Assembly: GCA_028823075.1 (NCBI GenBank)
Contig: JAPKCE010000073.1
Location: 1 to 7,920, forward strand
Reading direction: 5' to 3'
Length of the DNA: 7,920 nucleotides
From: Myxococcota bacterium
GTDB taxonomy: Bacteria > Myxococcota > UBA4151
Part shown: one piece after another, positions 6,864 to 7,920 of the stretch
How positions within the stretch are numbered: the first letter of the stretch is position 1
Layout: every line of letters starts with the position of its first letter
Notes under the pieces: model-generated
Database searches by the model: none
Told to the model about the DNA's origin: nothing
The model's input: only the letters and a program-made list of their open reading frames with translations
Translations under genes and position numbers: made by a program

Positions 6864-7920
6864 GCCTGCCTTTCCAACTGCTACCCGAGCTCAACTGCAA
6901 GGGGATGGCTGCACAAACCACGACGCCTTGCATACTGCTTCGAAGGACGCCTCGATCACGATGCTCGGTGCGCACCGGACGAGTCCAGGTCGGCACATTA
7001 AAAGGCAGCGTTAAGGCGAGCTGAGTGCGGCTCGATGGAGCCACAAACATAACACAGTCTGTCTCGCTTCGCTGAGGCTCATCCCAGGCGCAAAGCGTCT
7101 CGCCGAGACGCAATTGATTGGCCTCAGAGGGCGGTAAGGAAACGTATAAATGCTGAAGCAAAAAACCGCGTAGAGCCTGGTTTTGGGGGGCTTGGATACG
7201 AAGGTCGACGACTAATTCTGAGCCTCCATGGGCGAGCTTGATACTCTTATCGACGCGCAGCTTTCCGAGGCCATCGATCTCGCCCTCGACGCTCATCGTC
7301 AAGGTGCCTCCGGTACTGATAGAGTCGTATTTTAGACCGCTAAAGTCACCGATCAAGTCGGGTTCGTCGAGGTTGCTAATGTCCTTGGTGAAGCGGTCGC
7401 TTAATGACCAAAGCGGCCCGTCGTTTTTACCTAAATTATCGTAGGTTTCGGGGTAGCGAGGCATGGCGTGCAGGAGGTCCCAGGGCAGGCCCGGAAGGGT
7501 TAAGCCCACCAATGCTCCGCCGCGTTCGGGACAAAATGTCCAATGCCCCCGACTGGCGCTCAGGGTTACCCCTTTGGTACCGTCCGGTAGTAACTCAAAG
7601 CTTTCACTGCGCTCCAGGTTAAGCCGCTTCGGATCGCCGCTGGCAGCCGCTTCGAGATGGTCCAAATAGTCATCGAGATCGGCCAGCCGCCCGTGCACGG
7701 CTTGACGCTGTAAGGGGTTGTAGATTCCACTATCGGCTGCGTGCTGAAACGCTTCATGGCCTTGAGTTTGCAACAAGCTCGTCCACATGCGCTCTTGCCA
7801 ATAATTCGGCAACTCGGCCTCGCCGATGCGCCGGGCGCAGCGCAGGGCATGGCTATGCATGCGTCCAGCCTCGGGGTAGCGAGCGAGAAAGCTGCTCCAG
7901 CGCCCTTGAGCGAGCAGCGG
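6835..7920 (-). CDS. GH57-family alpha-glucan enzyme, C-terminal part (start outside window)
   Basis: This is the C-terminal region of a family 57 glycoside hydrolase of the alpha-amylase / 4-alpha-glucanotransferase type. Such enzymes cleave or transfer alpha-1,4-glucan chains. The minus frame is open to the window edge, giving 361 visible codons. The 20 before the first internal ATG (7860) already fit the family (GRWSSFLARYPEAGRMH), so that ATG is internal. Numbering from it, residues 1-70 correspond to the helical DUF1925 region and about 80-340 to the DUF1926 beta-sandwich, with typical FCPERGGALVGL, RYPETYDNL, SLSDRFTKD and LIGDFSGLKYD. The catalytic barrel, with its Glu and Asp, lies outside the window, so activity cannot be judged. 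The family's usual QCN...YWHG...GG.Y motif is changed here to QGHEAFQHAADSGIY (33-47). The gene is probably linked to glycogen metabolism. Its 3' end overlaps the amidotransferase gene. The assignment is by recalled family patterns, not by a search. Confidence 0.8.
   Translation of the reverse strand, partial: PLLAQGRWSSFLARYPEAGRMHSHALRCARRIGEAELPNYWQERMWTSLLQTQGHEAFQHAADSGIYNPLQRQAVHGRLADLDDYLDHLEAAASGDPKRLNLERSESFELLPDGTKGVTLSASRGHWTFCPERGGALVGLTLPGLPWDLLHAMPRYPETYDNLGKNDGPLWSLSDRFTKDISNLDEPDLIGDFSGLKYDSISTGGTLTMSVEGEIDGLGKLRVDKSIKLAHGGSELVVDLRIQAPQNQALRGFLLQHLYVSLPPSEANQLRLGETLCAWDEPQRSETDCVMFVAPSSRTQLALTLPFNVPTWTRPVRTEHRDRGVLRSSMQGVVVCAAIPLQLSSGSSWKGRLSLRALRRH
6855..6869. terminator. Hairpin across the amidotransferase stop codon
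   Basis: GCAGGC-TAA-GCCTGC is a perfect six-base inverted repeat whose three-base loop is the stop codon of the plus-strand gene. Downstream on the plus strand the sequence is CTTTCC, only a weak T stretch, so efficient intrinsic termination is doubtful. On the minus strand it lies inside the last codons of the GH57 gene. It could be a weak terminator or an mRNA 3'-end structure; a chance GC-rich palindrome is also possible. Confidence 0.3.

Overview
The window is a gene-dense piece of bacterial chromosome with six protein-coding genes, two of them cut by the window edges. No RNA gene, insertion sequence, CRISPR array or phage gene was seen. The best clue to the host is the central lipoprotein. 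It joins a cysteine-rich module of the DUF4215 / 'Myxococcus cysteine-rich repeat' type to RCC1-like repeats, a combination typical of Myxococcota and relatives such as the Bradymonadales. The moderately high GC content fits, but the assignment is an inference.

Layout, left to right. (1) 1-1059 (+) is the C-terminal part of the metalloprotease TldD. It overlaps by an ATGA junction with (2) 1056-2432 (+), the partner TldE/PmbA, which lacks the metal motif. (3) 2424-5177 (-) is a 917-residue predicted surface lipoprotein with a parallel beta-helix, an eight-cysteine module and a seven-unit RCC1-like propeller. Its end overlaps the end of tldE by 9 bases. A 114-base divergent gap (5178-5291) holds a perfect TATAAT almost touching the lipoprotein start codon. 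(4) 5292-5882 (+) is an unrecognised protein with one C-terminal membrane segment, followed after 33 bases by (5) 5916-6863 (+), a YafJ-type class II glutamine amidotransferase. (6) 6835-7920 (-) is the C-terminal part of a GH57-family alpha-glucan enzyme, overlapping the end of gene 5 by 29 bases.

Functionally, tldD-tldE is a clear two-gene unit making one heteromeric peptidase. Genes 4 and 5 may be co-transcribed but no shared pathway is evident. The lipoprotein and the GH57 gene look like independent transcription units. The most unusual content is the lipoprotein: three 20-residue copies of a beta-helix rung are almost identical in protein, yet their codons have drifted extensively at synonymous positions, and each propeller unit carries its own cysteine pair. 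No clearly new multi-gene system is visible; the rest looks like ordinary core chromosome.
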